A DNA stretch of 64,000 nucleotides from Streptomyces sp. NBC_01317 (GTDB lineage Bacteria > Actinomycetota > Actinomycetes > Streptomycetales > Streptomycetaceae), in contig NZ_CP108393.1 of the NCBI RefSeq assembly GCF_035961655.1, forward strand, positions 5,188,501-5,252,500, in the 5' to 3' direction. Shown piece after piece: positions 1-7,808 of this stretch. The first letter of the stretch is position 1. Each line of letters starts with the position of its first letter. Both the position numbers and the translations under genes were made by a program. A model generated the notes under the pieces. That model was not told the DNA's origin. It was given only the letters and a program-made list of their open reading frames with translations, and made no database searches.

Positions 1-1
1 C

Positions 2-226
2 GCCGACCTCGGCGCGCGGATCTTCGAGCGGTCCATCAGCGGCCGCAACTCCACCGGCATCGGGCTGGCCGTGGCCCGCGACCTGGCGGAGGCGGACGGC
101 GGCCGGCTCGAACTGCTCCAGCAGCACCCGCCGGTCTTCGCGCTCTTCCTCAGCAGGGAGGCGCGTACCCGCAAGGCGCCGCACACCCCGAGGAGCGAGG
201 ACGGCGGCGACCGCCCGGTCCGCTGA
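2..226 (+). CDS. Sensor histidine kinase, C-terminal fragment (5' end outside window)
   Basis: An open frame entering from the left edge encodes the last 74 residues of a histidine kinase ATP-binding domain. ADLGARIFERS is an F-box-like segment. NSTGIGLAVARDLAEADGG is the G2 box that closes the ATP lid. A hydrophobic strand (FALFL) and a short basic tail follow. Such a kinase would autophosphorylate and pass phosphate to a partner response regulator. The sensor region, H-box and partner lie outside the window. It is convergent with the GtrA gene 26 bp downstream. Confidence 0.85.
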   Translation, partial: ADLGARIFERSISGRNSTGIGLAVARDLAEADGGRLELLQQHPPVFALFLSREARTRKAPHTPRSEDGGDRPVR

Positions 227-252
227 TCAGCTGGTACGGATCAGCTCACCGA

Positions 253-786
253 TCAGCTCTGTATCCGGTCAGGACTGCGCTCCAGGAACGATTCGCCCGC
301 CTCCGCCGGAAGCGGCACGGACCGGAACACCCAGCTGCGGTACGACCAGAAGCGGAACAGCGTCGCGACCCCGATGCCCAGGAACTTGAACACGTTGCTC
401 TGGAGCGGGGTGTCCCAGCCGAACCCGTACGTCGCGGCGTAGAGAACCCCGTTCTCGATCACCAGGCCGACCACGCTGAACAGCAGGAACAGTGACAGTT
501 CCTTCGTACGCCGGGTCTTGTCGCGGTCCCGGTACGTGAAGTGGCGGAAGCCGACGTAGTTGAAGACGATCGCCACGACGGTGGCCAGGATGCCGGCCCG
601 TACCACCGGCACGTCCGTACCGTGCCGTACGAGGTTGAAGACCACCAGGTTCACCAGCAGCCCCACGGCGCCCACCGCACCGAACTTGGCCGCCTCGCGC
701 ACGAGCCGGTCCAGTCGCGCGCGGAGTGCGCCCCGTTCGCCCATATGCCCGCTCAGCCCCGTCCGGTCGATGTCCTGTGCGGCCAT
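253..786 (-). CDS. GtrA family membrane protein
   Basis: A small polytopic membrane protein of about 177 residues. GtrA-like proteins are thought to move or present polyprenyl-linked sugars for cell-surface glycosylation. Four hydrophobic segments are visible: FGAVGAVGLLVNLVVFNLV, then ILATVVAIVFNYVGFRHFTY with the F-N-(Y/F)-x-x-x-R/K-x-x-(V/T)-F pattern of the family, then LFLLFSVVGLVIENGVLY, then a last one before WSYRSWVF. I chose the ATG at 786. The same frame is open up to 978, but that extension is polar, low-complexity and overlaps the purK start. It is divergent from purK and fits the envelope-sugar theme of the window. Confidence 0.85.
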   Translation of the reverse strand: MAAQDIDRTGLSGHMGERGALRARLDRLVREAAKFGAVGAVGLLVNLVVFNLVRHGTDVPVVRAGILATVVAIVFNYVGFRHFTYRDRDKTRRTKELSLFLLFSVVGLVIENGVLYAATYGFGWDTPLQSNVFKFLGIGVATLFRFWSYRSWVFRSVPLPAEAGESFLERSPDRIQS

Positions 787-943
787 GCTAACCAGCGACC
801 CTGTCGGCCGACCCGGGGCCGGGTCCGTGGCCCAGGACACACCTGGGGCGGATGTGACGCGCTGTAGGCCGCACAGAGGCCCGTCCTGACGCCCCCCGAC
901 CCCTCCGGGACGGCTCGCGGACTCCGCCCCTTCGCACGCCGGA

Positions 944-949
944 TACTCT
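944..949 (+). promoter_or_regulatory. Possible -10 box of a leaderless purK transcript
   Basis: TACTCT fits the Streptomyces TAnnnT -10 pattern and ends 6 nt before the purK GTG at 956. Initiation there would start the mRNA at or next to the start codon. No spaced Shine-Dalgarno sequence lies between. A -35 match is poor (GACTCC, 18 nt upstream). Confidence 0.35.
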
Positions 950-955
950 GGGGGC

Positions 956-2095
956 GTGACGTTCCCGGTAGTCGGCATGGTCGGCGGCGGTCAGCTCGCC
1001 CGTATGACCCACGAGGCGGGCATCCCCCTCGGCCTCAGATTCAAGCTCCTCAGTGACACCCCCCAGGACTCCGCGGCCCAGGTGGTCGGCGATGTGGTCA
1101 TCGGCGACTACCACGACCTGGCCACGCTGCGTGACTTCGCGCGAGGGTGTGACGTGATCACGTTCGACCACGAGCACGTGCCGATCGAGCATCTGCGCGC
1201 GCTGGAGGCGGACGGCATCCCCGTACGCCCGGGTCCCGACGCGCTCGTCCACGCCCAGGACAAGGGGGTGATGCGCGCCAGGCTCACCGAGCTGGGCGCG
1301 CCCTGCCCGCGCCACCGCATCGTGGCCGACCCCGCCGACGCGGCGGCCTTCGCCGCGGAGGTGGGCGGCTTCCCGGTCGTCCTCAAGACCGTGCGCGGCG
1401 GGTACGACGGCAAGGGCGTGTGGGTCGTACGGTCCGAGCGCGACGCCGAGCAGCCCTTCCGGGCCGGCGTCCCGGTCCTCGCGGAGGAGAAGGTCGACTT
1501 CGTACGGGAGCTGGCGGCGAACATCGTCCGCTCCCCGCACGGCCAGGCCGTCGCCTACCCCGTGGTCGAGTCGCAGCAGGTGGACGGGGTCTGCGACACG
1601 GTCATCGCGCCCGCGCCCGGCCTCTCCGACGAGCTGGCGGGCGAGGCCCAGCAGCTCGCCCTGCGCCTCGCCAAGGAACTGGGCGTCGTCGGCCACCTCG
1701 CGGTCGAGCTGTTCGAGACGGCCGACGGCCGGATCCTCGTCAACGAGCTGGCCATGCGCCCGCACAACTCCGGGCACTGGACGCAGGACGGCGCGATCAC
1801 CTCGCAGTTCGCCAACCACGTGCGGGCCGTGCTCGACCTGCCGCTGGGCGACCCCCGGCCGCGCGCGCCCTGGACCGTCATGTGCAATGTCCTCGGCGGC
1901 GACTACCCCGACATGTACCAGGCGTACCTGCACTGCATGGCCAGGGACCCGCAGCTCAAGATCCACATGTACGGCAAGGACGTGAAGCCGGGCCGCAAGG
2001 TCGGGCATGTCAACACCTACGGCGACGACCTGGAGGACGTGCTGGAGCGCGCCCGCCATGCCGCCGGCTACCTGCGAGGAACGATCACAGAATGA
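956..2095 (+). CDS. purK: 5-(carboxyamino)imidazole ribonucleotide synthase (N5-CAIR synthetase)
   Basis: PurK uses ATP and bicarbonate to carboxylate AIR to N5-CAIR in de novo purine synthesis, in the cytoplasm. The 379-residue product has the family's normal length. It starts with the [13 protein letters not shown] nucleotide-fold motif and continues into an ATP-grasp domain ([18 protein letters not shown] near residue 140; [29 protein letters not shown] near 240-270). The GTG start is placed where the homology begins. Its TGA overlaps the ATG of purE by 4 nt, so the two are translationally coupled and supply consecutive steps. Confidence 0.97.
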   Translation: MTFPVVGMVGGGQLARMTHEAGIPLGLRFKLLSDTPQDSAAQVVGDVVIGDYHDLATLRDFARGCDVITFDHEHVPIEHLRALEADGIPVRPGPDALVHAQDKGVMRARLTELGAPCPRHRIVADPADAAAFAAEVGGFPVVLKTVRGGYDGKGVWVVRSERDAEQPFRAGVPVLAEEKVDFVRELAANIVRSPHGQAVAYPVVESQQVDGVCDTVIAPAPGLSDELAGEAQQLALRLAKELGVVGHLAVELFETADGRILVNELAMRPHNSGHWTQDGAITSQFANHVRAVLDLPLGDPRPRAPWTVMCNVLGGDYPDMYQAYLHCMARDPQLKIHMYGKDVKPGRKVGHVNTYGDDLEDVLERARHAAGYLRGTITE

Positions 2096-2616
2096 GCACC
2101 CCTGTCGTCGGCGTGGTCATGGGCTCGGACTCCGACTGGCCCGTCATGGAGGCCGCGGCGAAGGCCCTCGACGAGTTCGAGATCCCGTACGAGGTCGACG
2201 TCGTCTCGGCGCACCGGATGCCGCGCGAGATGATCGCGTACGGCGAGCAGGCGGCCGGCCGGGGCCTGCGCGCGATCATCGCGGGCGCCGGGGGAGCGGC
2301 CCACCTGCCCGGCATGCTCGCCTCGGTGACCCCGCTGCCGGTGATCGGCGTCCCCGTACCGCTCAAGTATCTGGACGGCATGGACTCGCTGCTGTCCATC
2401 GTCCAGATGCCCGCGGGCATCCCGGTGGCGACCGTGTCGGTCGGCGGGGCGCGCAACGCGGGGCTGCTGGCGGTACGGATCCTCGCGGCGCACGACCCGG
2501 AGCTCCAGGCCCGGATGCGGGACTTCCTCCAGGACCTCAACGAGCAGGCGACGGACAAGGGCAAGCGGCTGCGCGCCAAGGTCCAGGGTGTGGACAGCTT
2601 CGGTTTCGGGAAATAA
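2092..2616 (+). CDS. purE: N5-carboxyaminoimidazole ribonucleotide mutase
   Basis: PurE class I converts N5-CAIR to CAIR, taking the product of PurK. The 174-residue protein is of typical length. It shows [12 protein letters not shown] at the N-terminus, VVSAHRMP (catalytic His loop), [12 protein letters not shown] and the GVPV segment. The start codon overlaps the purK stop (ATGA). A dipeptidase gene follows 5 bp after its stop, so all three are likely co-transcribed. Confidence 0.97.
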   Translation: MSTPVVGVVMGSDSDWPVMEAAAKALDEFEIPYEVDVVSAHRMPREMIAYGEQAAGRGLRAIIAGAGGAAHLPGMLASVTPLPVIGVPVPLKYLDGMDSLLSIVQMPAGIPVATVSVGGARNAGLLAVRILAAHDPELQARMRDFLQDLNEQATDKGKRLRAKVQGVDSFGFGK

Positions 2617-2621
2617 CCGCC

Positions 2622-3821
2622 ATGGACTCCACGCACTTCCTCGAAGAGGCGCACGACCTGCTGGCCGAGTTCCCCGTGGTCGACGGCCACAACGACCTGC
2701 CGTGGGCGCTGCGTGAGCAGGTCCGGTACGACCTGGACCGCCTGGACATCGCCGACGACCAGTCGGCCCATCTGCACACGGACATCCCCCGGCTCAGGAA
2801 GGGCGGGGTCGGCGCGCAGTTCTGGTCCGTGTACGTCAGGTCCGACATGGCCGGGGACGACGCGGTCAGCGCGACGCTGGAACAGATCGACGTCGTCGGC
2901 CGGCTGCTCGCGCGCTATCCGCGGGACCTGGTCGGCGCGCTGACCGCCGACGACATGGAGACGGCGCGCCGGCAGGGCCGTATCGCCTCCCTGATGGGCG
3001 CGGAGGGCGGGCATTCGATCAACAACTCGCTGGCCACGTTGCGGGCGCTGTACACGCTGGGCGTGCGCTACATGACGCTGACCCACAACGACAACCTCGC
3101 ATGGGCGGACTCGGCGACGGACGTGCCCTCGGTGGGCGGCCTCTCGGAGTTCGGCCGCGAGGTCGTCCGCGAGATGAACCGCCTCGGCATGCTGGTCGAC
3201 CTCTCGCACGTCGCCGCGACGACGATGCGGGACGCGCTCGCGGTGACCGAGGCGCCGGTGATCTTCTCGCACTCGTCGTCGCGGGCGGTCTGCGACCATC
3301 CGCGCAATGTCCCTGACGACGTCCTCGCGCTGCTCCCCGCGAACGGGGGTGTCGCGATGGTCACCTTCGTACCGCAGTTCGTCCTGCCGGAGGCGGTGGC
3401 GTGGGCGGCCGCGGCGGGGGAGAACATGACCGCGCACGGGCTGCACGCGCTGGACAGGACGGCGGAGGCGATGAAGGTCCACGAGGCGTTCGAGGCGGCG
3501 AATCCGCGGCCGCGGGCCCTGGTTTCCACGGTGGCGGACCATCTGGACCACATGCGGGAGGTCGCGGGCGTCGACCATGTCGGCATCGGCGGCGACTTCG
3601 ACGGCACGCCGTTCACGCCGGTGGGCCTGGACGATGTGTCGGGCTACCCGAACCTGATCGCGGAGATGCTGTCGCGGGGGTGGTCGCGGTCGGACGTGTC
3701 GAAGCTGACGTGGGCGAATGCGGTGCGGGTGCTTCGGGGGGCGGAGGATGTTGCTCGTTCCTTGTCCTCGGAACGGGCGCCTTCGCAGGCGACGGTCGTG
3801 TCTTTGGACGCGGGTCACTGA
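2622..3821 (+). CDS. Zinc dipeptidase, membrane dipeptidase family M19
   Basis: A 399-residue enzyme of the renal-dipeptidase family, which hydrolyses dipeptides with a binuclear zinc centre. All expected ligands are visible: H23 and D25 in DGHNDLP, E128 in GAEGGHS, H196 in VDLSHV and H217 in FSHSSSR. The GGDFDG acidic residue is at D325. No signal peptide is seen, so it is probably cytoplasmic. It starts 5 bp after purE and is probably co-transcribed. A divergent paralogue without the metal ligands lies at 7809-8942. Confidence 0.93.
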   Translation: MDSTHFLEEAHDLLAEFPVVDGHNDLPWALREQVRYDLDRLDIADDQSAHLHTDIPRLRKGGVGAQFWSVYVRSDMAGDDAVSATLEQIDVVGRLLARYPRDLVGALTADDMETARRQGRIASLMGAEGGHSINNSLATLRALYTLGVRYMTLTHNDNLAWADSATDVPSVGGLSEFGREVVREMNRLGMLVDLSHVAATTMRDALAVTEAPVIFSHSSSRAVCDHPRNVPDDVLALLPANGGVAMVTFVPQFVLPEAVAWAAAAGENMTAHGLHALDRTAEAMKVHEAFEAANPRPRALVSTVADHLDHMREVAGVDHVGIGGDFDGTPFTPVGLDDVSGYPNLIAEMLSRGWSRSDVSKLTWANAVRVLRGAEDVARSLSSERAPSQATVVSLDAGH

Positions 3822-3942
3822 TTGTCCTCGCGCCGGACGGGCGTCTGCGCCCCGGTGGTGGGCGCGGCTTACTGATGTCCTCAATCGCCGGACGGGCTGG
3901 GTGTGCCGTGGTGACGGGGGCCGGGGCCTGCGGAGGTACGTA

Positions 3943-4030
3943 TGTCCGGACTGCATGTTTTACGGCGCCTCAGGGACTCGTCCAGTTCACCGGTAGTCAT
4001 GCGCCACAAAACACGCTTTACGTCCGGACA
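3943..4030 (+). repeat. MITE-like inverted-repeat element, copy A
   Basis: An 88-bp element bounded by TGTCCGGAC and its complement GTCCGGACA. Inside are GCATGTTTTACGGCGC on the left and GCGCCACAAAACACGCTTTA on the right, which are imperfect complements. A related copy in opposite orientation is at 4356-4471. No coding capacity is evident. Confidence 0.65.
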
Positions 4031-4355
4031 CACGCACCTCCTCCGACCCCACCCCCCTCACGCCGACGGGAGACGCAACGACCCCGCCCGCCCGGGGCGC
4101 CTCACCTCTGCCCGGTGGACGGTGCCGCTTACCAACGTCCTCAAGCGCCGGACGGGCTGGAGTGTGCCCCTGCCTGGTGCGCGAGCGCGGGTTACCGATG
4201 TCCTCAATCGCCGGACGGGCTGGGGTGTGCCCCTGCGCGGTGCGCGGGTGCGGGTTACCGATGTCCTCAAACGCCGGACGGGCTGGAAGTGGCCCCGGTG
4301 TCCTCCGACGCCGGGGCGGGCCGGGGTTGTCTTGAACGCGGGCGTGGAAGGGGGA

Positions 4356-4471
4356 CGGGCAGGGGTCGTGTCCGGAACGTAGAGCGTGTTTTGTGTCGCG
4401 TGGCGAACCCGAACAAAGCAAGGTCCCGAACGCGACGTAAAACATGCAGTGCAGGACACGACCCCTGCCCG
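4356..4471 (-). repeat. MITE-like inverted-repeat element, copy B with 18-bp perfect terminal repeats
   Basis: The sequence CGGGCAGGGGTCGTGTCC at 4356-4373 is perfectly complementary to 4454-4471. Read on the minus strand, the interior resembles copy A: a GCATGTTTTACG block, a central GGGAC, then ACAAAACACGCT near the far end. It is a second, inverted copy of the same element. Confidence 0.65.
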
Positions 4472-4629
4472 GCCCCCGGCAACAACCCGCGCATACGCAA
4501 CCGGCCCGCAGCGGGCACAACCAAGCCCGTCCGGCGATTGAGGACAATCAGTAAGCCGCGCCCGCGCACCGGGCAGACGCCACAAACAAAGCCCGTCCGG
4601 CGATTGAGGACAAGGGCGGGCGCCCACGG

Positions 4630-6804
4630 CTACGTCGGCAACGTCAACGTGAAGACCGTCCCTACGCCCACCTCACTACTCGCCCCCACCCCACCCCCAT
4701 GCGCCTCCGCAAGCTTCCGCACGATCGACAGACCCAACCCACTCCCACCCGTCAGACGGCTCCGCGACTTCTCCGCGCGCCAGAAACGGTCAAACACGTG
4801 GGGGAGTTCGTCCGGGGCGATCCCGCTCCCCGTGTCCTCGACCTCGATCAGGACGTGGGGGCCGTCGGCACGGGCCCGTAGCGTGACCACGCCGCCGCGT
4901 GGGGTGTGCCGGATCGCGTTCGAGACCAGGTTGCCCACCGCCTGGCGCAGCCGTACGGGATCCGCCTCCAGGAGCAGCCCCGGCAGGGGAGAGGCCCCGG
5001 ACGGCGCCAAGGACTCCGTCGAAACCGAAAGCACCACCCCCGCCCCCTCCGCGTTCACGCGATGCGCGACCCCGGCCTGCGCCAGCAGCTCCCCCACATC
5101 GACCCACTCCTTCCGCAGCCGCAACTCACCCGCGTCCGCCGCCGACAGGTCCCGCAGGTCGTCGATGACGTGCTGGAGCAGCAGCGCCTCCTCCAGGAGG
5201 GACGTCAGGAGGAGCTGGTCGTGCGCGACGACCCCGTCCTCCGCCGCCTCCAGCCACCCCCGGATATTGCTCAGCGGCGTCCGCAGCTCGTGCGCGACAT
5301 CGCTGACCATCGCCTTCCGTACGGACTCCAGCTGCTCACGCCGCTCCGACATGGAGTTGAACGCCACCGCGAGGCGCCCCAGTTCGTCGCCCCCGGTCAC
5401 GCGCACGCGCGCGGAGGTGTCGCCGTCCTCCATGCGCCGGGCCGCGTGGGTCAGGGCCCGGAGGGGCCGCACGAGCCGGATGCCCGCCAGGGTCGTGACC
5501 GTGACGGTCAGCAGGAGGACAAGCGCCGCGCCCCCGGCGATCCGGGCCCGGTTGCCCCGGGACAGGTCGAAGAACGTCGTGGCCGCGCGGGCGGGGCTGC
5601 TGACGTACAGCAGGGCGACGGGCGCCACGTACGGCGCGAGCTGCTCCGCGCGGCTGGTGCTGACGCAGGTGTTGACGAGCGAGGTGTGATCCTCGGAGGG
5701 CGCCTTGGCGGGGGCGCCGCCCACGGCCGGGGGAACGCTCGCGCTCGGCGTGGCACCCGGGTCCTGGGGCGCGGGCCGGCCAGAAGCGGCATCGGAACCC
5801 AAGGCGCGGCCCGGGGCCAAGGCACCGCCCGGGGCCAAGGCGCGGCCCGTGCCCAAGGTGGGGTCCGGGGCCAAGGTGGGGTCCGGCGCCAAGGCGGCGC
5901 CCTGGCCAGGAACGGCGCCCGGGGCGAAGGTCGCGCCCGAGCCCGGAACGGCCCCCGCCACCGGAGGCGCCCCCGCCCCCGCCCACCCGTCGCGCGGCTC
6001 CTGGACCTTCGCCGGCACCGGCACCGGCACCGTCGTCGAGGACGGGGGCGTCCACGTGTAGTCCCTGGCCAGCACCACCGGCGGCGCGTGCACCCGGTCC
6101 AGGCACTTGTTCACCAGGGTGCTCAGCGCCCCCAGCGCCCTGCTCTCCGTACGCGTCGACTCGTCCAGGGCCGCGTCCGTGCAGCGCTGCCCCGCGGCGA
6201 GGTCGCCGTTCGGGACCACCACACGCGGCCGGCCGTTGGGCTCGTCCGTGACCTGGGCGGTGACGCCCAGGGTGTCGCGCAGGCAGCTCGCACTCCGCGA
6301 CGCGGCCCTGCGCAAGGTCTCACGTTCCTTCACGGGCAGCCGGAAGGGGCCCACCGCGCGCGGATCGATCCGGTCGGCCGAGCCGGTCCGTGATAGGTCC
6401 GGGCTGACGGAGAGCGGGTTGACGATCGCGGTCGGCTTCGACGGAGGCCGGTACGGATGCCCCGGCGCCGGTACGGAGTCGGCCACCGCCACCTCGCCCT
6501 GCCGCAGCACGATGCGGTGTTGTGTCTCCTCGGCGAGGGACGCGACCGTGGGGCCGACCCCGTCCCAGCTCGGATGGGTCGCCGCGTAACCCAGCAGACG
6601 GTCGTAGATCTTCGTGTCGTCGGCGAGGGCCTGGCCCTGTTCCTTCTGGATCGCGACGGCCGTCGTCCGGACGACCACCCACGCGGTCGCGGCGACCGAA
6701 CAGACGGAGACCAGCACGGTCACCGCCAGCAGCCGCAGCAACAGGCTCCGGCGCAGAGGTACGTCCCCGCCGGTGCCGGGGGCGGCCTCGGCGTTACGAC
6801 GCAT
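4630..6804 (-). CDS. Sensor histidine kinase (HAMP, HisKA, HATPase)
   Basis: A 724-residue membrane sensor kinase. TM1 (LLLRLLAVTVLVSVCSVAATAWVVV region) is near the N-terminus. A large extracytoplasmic region of roughly 380 residues follows, then TM2 (near 420-442), a HAMP linker, the H-box VAHELRTPLSNIRG (His near 504), the N-box NLVSNAIRHT, and G boxes DTGSGIAP and GGSGLGLSIV. The sensor region holds a proline/alanine-rich hexapeptide repeat near residues 299-335. I chose the ATG at 6804: it overlaps the upstream regulator's stop by 11 nt. An upstream in-frame start at 6843 adds only a glycine-rich tail. Signal sensed is unknown. Confidence 0.93.
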   Translation of the reverse strand: MRRNAEAAPGTGGDVPLRRSLLLRLLAVTVLVSVCSVAATAWVVVRTTAVAIQKEQGQALADDTKIYDRLLGYAATHPSWDGVGPTVASLAEETQHRIVLRQGEVAVADSVPAPGHPYRPPSKPTAIVNPLSVSPDLSRTGSADRIDPRAVGPFRLPVKERETLRRAASRSASCLRDTLGVTAQVTDEPNGRPRVVVPNGDLAAGQRCTDAALDESTRTESRALGALSTLVNKCLDRVHAPPVVLARDYTWTPPSSTTVPVPVPAKVQEPRDGWAGAGAPPVAGAVPGSGATFAPGAVPGQGAALAPDPTLAPDPTLGTGRALAPGGALAPGRALGSDAASGRPAPQDPGATPSASVPPAVGGAPAKAPSEDHTSLVNTCVSTSRAEQLAPYVAPVALLYVSSPARAATTFFDLSRGNRARIAGGAALVLLLTVTVTTLAGIRLVRPLRALTHAARRMEDGDTSARVRVTGGDELGRLAVAFNSMSERREQLESVRKAMVSDVAHELRTPLSNIRGWLEAAEDGVVAHDQLLLTSLLEEALLLQHVIDDLRDLSAADAGELRLRKEWVDVGELLAQAGVAHRVNAEGAGVVLSVSTESLAPSGASPLPGLLLEADPVRLRQAVGNLVSNAIRHTPRGGVVTLRARADGPHVLIEVEDTGSGIAPDELPHVFDRFWRAEKSRSRLTGGSGLGLSIVRKLAEAHGGGVGASSEVGVGTVFTLTLPT
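5801..5908 (-). repeat. Six 18-bp tandem units inside the histidine kinase gene
   Basis: Successive 18-bp units, each beginning AAGG on the plus strand, start at 5801, 5819, 5837, 5855, 5873 and 5891. On the coding strand they give a degenerate LAPxxx hexapeptide repeat in the extracytoplasmic part. The array keeps frame, so its copy number can vary without breaking the gene. Confidence 0.8.
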
Positions 6805-7564
6805 GGGCGGGCCTCCCCGGACGCCCGTGCCCGTCGCCCCCACCGGGACCCGGATTCGGCCCCGGCCCCCCGTCGTCCGCGAGCTTGTACCCCACCCCGT
6901 ACACCGTCACCAGCGTGCGCGCCGCACGCGGACGCGGCTCGATCTTCTTACGGAGGTTCATCACGTGCACATCCACCGTCCGCGAGGTGATGTAGCGGTC
7001 GAAGCCGTGCAGCTGCTCCAGGATCTGGGCCCGCGTGAAGACCTGCCCCGGCCGCTCCGCCAGCACCTCCAGCAGCCGGAACTCGCCCGGTGTGCACTCG
7101 ATCCGCCGCCCGTGCGCCCACACCTCGTGCCGCCCGGGGTCGACCCGCAGCGCCCCGACCGTCAGGACGGGGTCGGGAGGCGGCGCGGCGGCTGCCGTAC
7201 GGGCGCTCCTGCGCAGCAGCGAACGGATCCGCGCCATCAGCTCGCGCGGGCTGAACGGCTTGGTCATGTAGTCGTCCGCCCCCAGGTCGAGCCCGAGCAG
7301 CAGGTCGTCCTCGCTGGAGCGCGCGGTGAGCATCAGCACCGGCAGGTCGGACTCGGTCCGCAGGATCCGGCACACGTCAAGACCGTCGACCTTCGGCATC
7401 ATCACGTCCAGGACGAGGAGGTCCGGTGGCCTGCGCCGTACCTGCTCCAGCGCCGCCCTGCCGTCGTGCACGACCACCACGTCGTGGCCCTCCCGCTCCA
7501 GATAGCGGCGGACCAGTTCGGCCTGCTTCTTGTCGTCCTCGGCGACCACCACGTGCGCGCACAT
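6794..7564 (-). CDS. Response regulator, OmpR/PhoB family
   Basis: A 256-residue two-domain regulator paired with the downstream kinase. The receiver has acidic residues D10/D11, phospho-acceptor D53 (VLDVMMP), T80 (LMLTARS) and K102 (YMTKPFS). The C-terminal winged helix is clear (CTPGEFRLLEVL, SRTVDVHVMNLRKKIE, VYGVGYKL). It is transcribed first in the operon and overlaps the kinase gene by 11 nt. A pair of 11-bp direct repeats about 80 bp upstream (7645-7666) has the layout expected for binding by this protein family. Confidence 0.95.
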   Translation of the reverse strand: MCAHVVVAEDDKKQAELVRRYLEREGHDVVVVHDGRAALEQVRRRPPDLLVLDVMMPKVDGLDVCRILRTESDLPVLMLTARSSEDDLLLGLDLGADDYMTKPFSPRELMARIRSLLRRSARTAAAAPPPDPVLTVGALRVDPGRHEVWAHGRRIECTPGEFRLLEVLAERPGQVFTRAQILEQLHGFDRYITSRTVDVHVMNLRKKIEPRPRAARTLVTVYGVGYKLADDGGPGPNPGPGGGDGHGRPGRPAHAS

Positions 7565-7644
7565 GCGTGCGAGTCTAGGAACGGGCGCGGGTCAGGAGGG
7601 GCGGGAGGGGCCCCAAGGGGCGGGGACCATCGACCGGCCATCGG

Positions 7645-7666
7645 TTCCTGACAGGTTTCTGACATT
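7645..7666. promoter_or_regulatory. Candidate response-regulator box: two 11-bp direct repeats
   Basis: TTCCTGACAGG is followed directly by TTTCTGACATT, matching at 8 of 11 positions with an 11-bp period. OmpR-family dimers bind head-to-tail direct repeats with this spacing. It lies between the response regulator (start 7564, minus strand) and the divergent dipeptidase-like gene (start 7809), so it could control either. Confidence 0.5.
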
Positions 7667-7808
7667 TCCCGCCGGGGCCGGAGGTCACGCGCGCGCCCTC
7701 CCCGCCCGCCGGAGGCCGTACGCCCGAACGCCCCGTCCGCCGCGACCCCTGGGCACTCCCGTGGCACGGTGGCAGAACTGCCGTCACCGACGACCCCGGA
7801 GCCTCGTA

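Larger units (their letters stand above)
3877..4611. repeat. Array of the 'GTCCTCAA-CGCCGGACGGGCT' intergenic repeat
   Basis: Forward copies begin at 3877, 4137, 4200 and 4263 and read GTCCTCAANCGCCGGACGGG followed by CTGG. Reverse-complement copies lie at about 4522-4545 and 4589-4611. The same repeat recurs at 29181-29673 and 54129-54413. Copies are 22-24 bp with a variable base after GTCCTCAA. Spacing is irregular (40-260 bp), which excludes a CRISPR array. Function is unknown. The position between convergent genes suggests a 3'-end or mobile repeat. Confidence 0.85.
3822..4629. other. Gene-free, repeat-rich region between convergent genes
   Basis: About 800 bp between the dipeptidase and the histidine kinase. 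I see no credible gene. Its open frames translate the repeats listed next, read as 'PVRRLRT'-type peptides. It holds four copies of a ~23-bp repeat in one orientation, then two in the other, and two copies of an ~88-bp inverted-repeat element. Confidence 0.8.

Noticed and set aside
2085..3956. Long antisense open frame (623 codons)
   Set aside because: It lies wholly opposite purE and the dipeptidase, has the Arg/His/Pro-rich composition typical of antisense frames in GC-rich DNA, and matches no family.
3401..5689. 762-codon plus-strand frame across the repeat region
   Set aside because: It runs through the intergenic repeats ('PVRRLRT' peptides) and into the antisense of the histidine kinase gene. 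It has no start signal or domain.
4630..6843. Longer start for the histidine kinase at 6843
   Set aside because: It adds 13 Gly-rich residues and overlaps the response-regulator gene by 50 nt. The ATG at 6804 gives the usual short overlap.
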